The notes beneath the pieces are model-generated. The model had not been told where the DNA came from. It did not search any database and saw only the letters and a list, made by a program, of their open reading frames with translations. Below, one piece after another: positions 5,780 to 7,031 of a stretch of 7,031 nucleotides of DNA (positions are counted from its first letter, which is position 1; each line of letters opens with the position of its first letter). The stretch is from Caribbeanibacter sp964518305 (GTDB lineage Bacteria > Gemmatimonadota > Gemmatimonadetes > Palauibacterales > Palauibacteraceae), in assembly GCA_964518305.1 (NCBI GenBank), contig CAZFDK010000093.1, positions 1-7,031 on the forward strand. The letters are read 5' to 3'. The position numbers were made by a program, and so were the translations under genes.

Positions 5780-6433
5780 ATGAGACAGAGTCACAGCCGC
5801 TCGCTCCAGGCCGCAGTTCTCGGCGTGGTCGCCGCCATCCTGGTCATGGCCGTGGGAGCCGCCGGCCTCCAGGCCCAGCCAGCGGACGAGAGGGGACGGT
5901 GGATGCTCCGGCCAGCGGCCTCCGTCATCCTCTTCGACCTCGACTCCGACGGCCTCAACCTCGACGCTGACAATGACGCGAACGTCACCGCCGACGTCAC
6001 CTACTTTCCGACTCCCCACGTGGGGGTGAACGCCCTGGTGGGCTTTACCTCTTCCGGCCTCGACGGGATCCCTCCCGGCGAAGTGTCGCGCCGTCCGCTC
6101 GGGTCGGTGAAGGCGCTGCCGCCCACGATCACCGTGGAGTATCACCCGCTGCTCACCGGAGCAGTTCGTCCCTACGTGGGCGTCGGCGGCAACCTCACCT
6201 ACTTCTACGATGAGACCGGGACCCTCGAGGCGGTGGACACCGACATCGACCCCGGGCTCGGGATCGCGGGCCGGGCCGGAGTTCGCGTGCGAGCGACCGA
6301 CCGTCTGGGGCTCTCGGCCGACTTCCGTGGCGTGAACATGCTCAACGACCCGGAGGTGACGAGCGCGGTGGGCGATGACGAGCTGGACCTGAACTTCGCG
6401 GTGGTGAGCGTGGGAGTCTCGCTCCGGCCCTGA
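5780..6433 (+). CDS. OmpW-like outer-membrane beta-barrel protein
   Basis: This 217-residue protein has a long signal peptide (hydrophobic region about residues 10-31, cleavage near LQAQ). The rest alternates in amphipathic strands in the order known for OmpW: a first strand WMLRPAASVILFDLDS (41-56), VTYFPTPHVGVNALVGF (73-89), the diagnostic LPPTITVEYHPL (113-124) followed by RPYVGVGGNLTYFYDE (130-145), then GLGIAGRAGVRVRATDRLGLSADFR and a last strand FAVVSVGVSLRP. OmpW proteins are eight-stranded outer-membrane barrels, often linked to uptake of small hydrophobic molecules or stress responses. ATG 5780 is preceded by GAGGGGAG at 5765-5772, a good ribosome binding site; the frame is open further upstream to 5522 but reads as non-protein. 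One oddity is that the chain ends in Pro rather than the aromatic residue usual at a barrel C-terminus. The gene seems monocistronic. Confidence 0.9.
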   Translation: MRQSHSRSLQAAVLGVVAAILVMAVGAAGLQAQPADERGRWMLRPAASVILFDLDSDGLNLDADNDANVTADVTYFPTPHVGVNALVGFTSSGLDGIPPGEVSRRPLGSVKALPPTITVEYHPLLTGAVRPYVGVGGNLTYFYDETGTLEAVDTDIDPGLGIAGRAGVRVRATDRLGLSADFRGVNMLNDPEVTSAVGDDELDLNFAVVSVGVSLRP

Positions 6434-6503
6434 GCTGGGAGCGCAGGAGGGGGGCTGCCGGGCCAGGTCGCCGAGTGTCCAGAGCAGCCGGCTGCGGGCG
6501 TCG

Positions 6504-6677
6504 GTCAGCTACGATCAGTTCCGTGCTCCCGGTCCCGCCTACTCGCTCGTGGGAGTCGAGCACATGGCTCCGGGCCAGACCGGCTGCATGACAGCCGACC
6601 TCGCCCCCGGGCGTTACGCCTTCATCGCCGGGGAGTACGGATCACGAGGCGTGGTGCACGAGTTCAGGGTCCAGTAG
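6504..6677 (+). pseudogene. C-terminal fragment resembling a secreted cupredoxin-like protein
   Basis: A frame ending in TAG at 6675-6677 carries about 57 protein-like residues: a segment VGVEHMAPGQTG, then MTADLAPGRYAFIAGEYG and VVHEFRVQ. This order (gly-rich turn, APGQT, DL-PGRYAF, then a final strand EF-V) matches the last strands of plastocyanin/azurin-like envelope proteins common in environmental bacteria. The usual copper-binding His/Cys/Met set is not visible; the Cys expected after YAF is replaced by Ala-Gly. No start codon with a ribosome binding site or signal peptide is found upstream: the frame continues to about 6432 as non-protein sequence. It is most likely the 3' remnant of a truncated gene. 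A short expressed peptide from GTG 6549 or ATG 6564 cannot be excluded. Confidence 0.5.
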
Positions 6678-6739
6678 CCGAAAATCACGATTCGGCCGAC
6701 CTCCCGAACCGAAAGGCCCTGACGAGGGGGCCGCTCGTC
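6677..6739. terminator. Inverted repeats between the convergent remnants, possible terminator
   Basis: GCCGAA (6677-6682) pairs with TTCGGC (6691-6696) around an 8-base loop, overlapping the stop codon of the cupredoxin-like fragment. Further on, GACGAG (6721-6726) pairs with CTCGTC (6734-6739) around GGGGCCG, competing with GGCCC (6715-6719) and GGGCC (6728-6732). The position between a plus-strand and a minus-strand gene end suits a two-way terminator, but no T-tract supports it. Confidence 0.3.
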
Positions 6740-6824
6740 GCGGTCGCGATCGAGCGCCACGGCTGAAGGCTTCTCGTCCGATCCGGATCGCGGGCCCCGG
6801 TAAGCCCCCACCTCCGCGGGCCGT

Positions 6825-7031
6825 TCACGCCCGAAGATCGATCCTGTTGCTCCACGAGCGCACCGCCGCCTCGATCGCCCCGAGATCGGATATGGGGAGG
6901 AATCGTTCAGCGCCGGCGGCGACGCACCGGCGCCGGTTCTTCTTGGTGGGCTCGGCGGTGACGACAATGACGGCGGCGGGGGGGGGCGAAGGTCGTCGAG
7001 CAAATCCAGCGAGGCCCTGTCGTCCGGGCAA
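6825..7031 (-). pseudogene. Response-regulator receiver (REC) domain, C-terminal part, frameshifted
   Basis: Read on the minus strand, the receiver domain is in two frames. From the window edge, one frame gives CPDDRASLDLLDDLRP, which fits the LPDxxGLxLLxxLR helix just after the phosphorylated Asp; that Asp would lie only a few codons beyond the window. At a run of nine C (plus strand G-run 6978-6986) the frame is lost. The next frame gives PAAVIVVTAEPTKK, with the conserved Thr of VTA, then CVAAGAERFLPISDLGAIEAAV and a stop at 6825-6827. Ten or seven C in the run would join the two halves. The conserved Lys expected near FLPK/FFDK is Ile here. The chain ends right after the domain, so it is a single-domain regulator or the tail of a hybrid kinase. 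It may be a pseudogene, a sequencing error or a variable homopolymer. Confidence 0.78.

Noticed and set aside
5111..6145. Minus-strand open frame (344 codons)
   Set aside because: It runs across the activator remnant and the ompW-like gene on the other strand and has low-complexity Arg/Pro/Gly composition without any domain.
6978..6986. Programmed ribosomal frameshift in the receiver domain
   Set aside because: A C-run can slip, but no downstream stimulatory structure or ribosome-binding-like element is evident, and a receiver domain gives no known reason for such control. Error, variation or decay is simpler.
1..7031. CRISPR array, tRNA/rRNA, insertion sequence or phage genes
   Set aside because: No regularly spaced repeats, cloverleaf, transposase motifs or terminal inverted repeats were seen on either strand.

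Overview
The window is a very GC-rich stretch with strong G/C bias at third codon positions. Its genes encode envelope proteins: Sec signal peptides, a lipobox, and an OmpW-like outer-membrane barrel, so the host is a diderm (Gram-negative-type) bacterium. The mix of S12 serine hydrolases with C-terminal beta domains, a lumazine_bd_2/NTF2-like secreted protein and short lipoproteins recalls uncultured soil or marine lineages such as Gemmatimonadota. That placement is an impression only; no taxonomic marker is present.

Layout: (1) 1-573, 3' end of an S12 (beta-lactamase-fold) serine hydrolase. (2) 844-1763, two small exported proteins, one unrecognised and one a lipoprotein, each followed by a strong hairpin. 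(3) 1764-2229, about 470 bases with no convincing gene, although one stretch reads like coding sequence on the minus strand. (4) 2230-5106, the best-organised part: a sigma70-type promoter with a perfect 10-base palindrome between its two boxes, then a TetR regulator, a secreted NTF2-like protein and a secreted S12 serine hydrolase. The last two overlap by ATGA. (5) 5236-5541, the remains of an NtrC-type sigma54 activator with the middle deleted, leaving a Fis-type DNA-binding end. (6) 5780-6433, an OmpW-like outer-membrane protein. (7) 6504-6677, a C-terminal scrap resembling secreted cupredoxin-like proteins. (8) 6825-7031, minus strand, the end of a response-regulator receiver domain whose frame breaks at a run of nine C.

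The clearest functional unit is tetR plus NTF2-like protein plus serine hydrolase: a regulator that probably represses its own promoter, followed by two exported proteins whose coupled translation suggests a shared job outside the cytoplasm. The substrate cannot be read from the sequence. The right third of the window shows gene decay: an internally deleted activator, a headless cupredoxin-like fragment and a frameshifted receiver domain. I do not see a mobile element, CRISPR array, RNA gene or a clearly new multi-gene system; the most unusual items are the activator remnant, the homopolymer frameshift and the promoter/operator.
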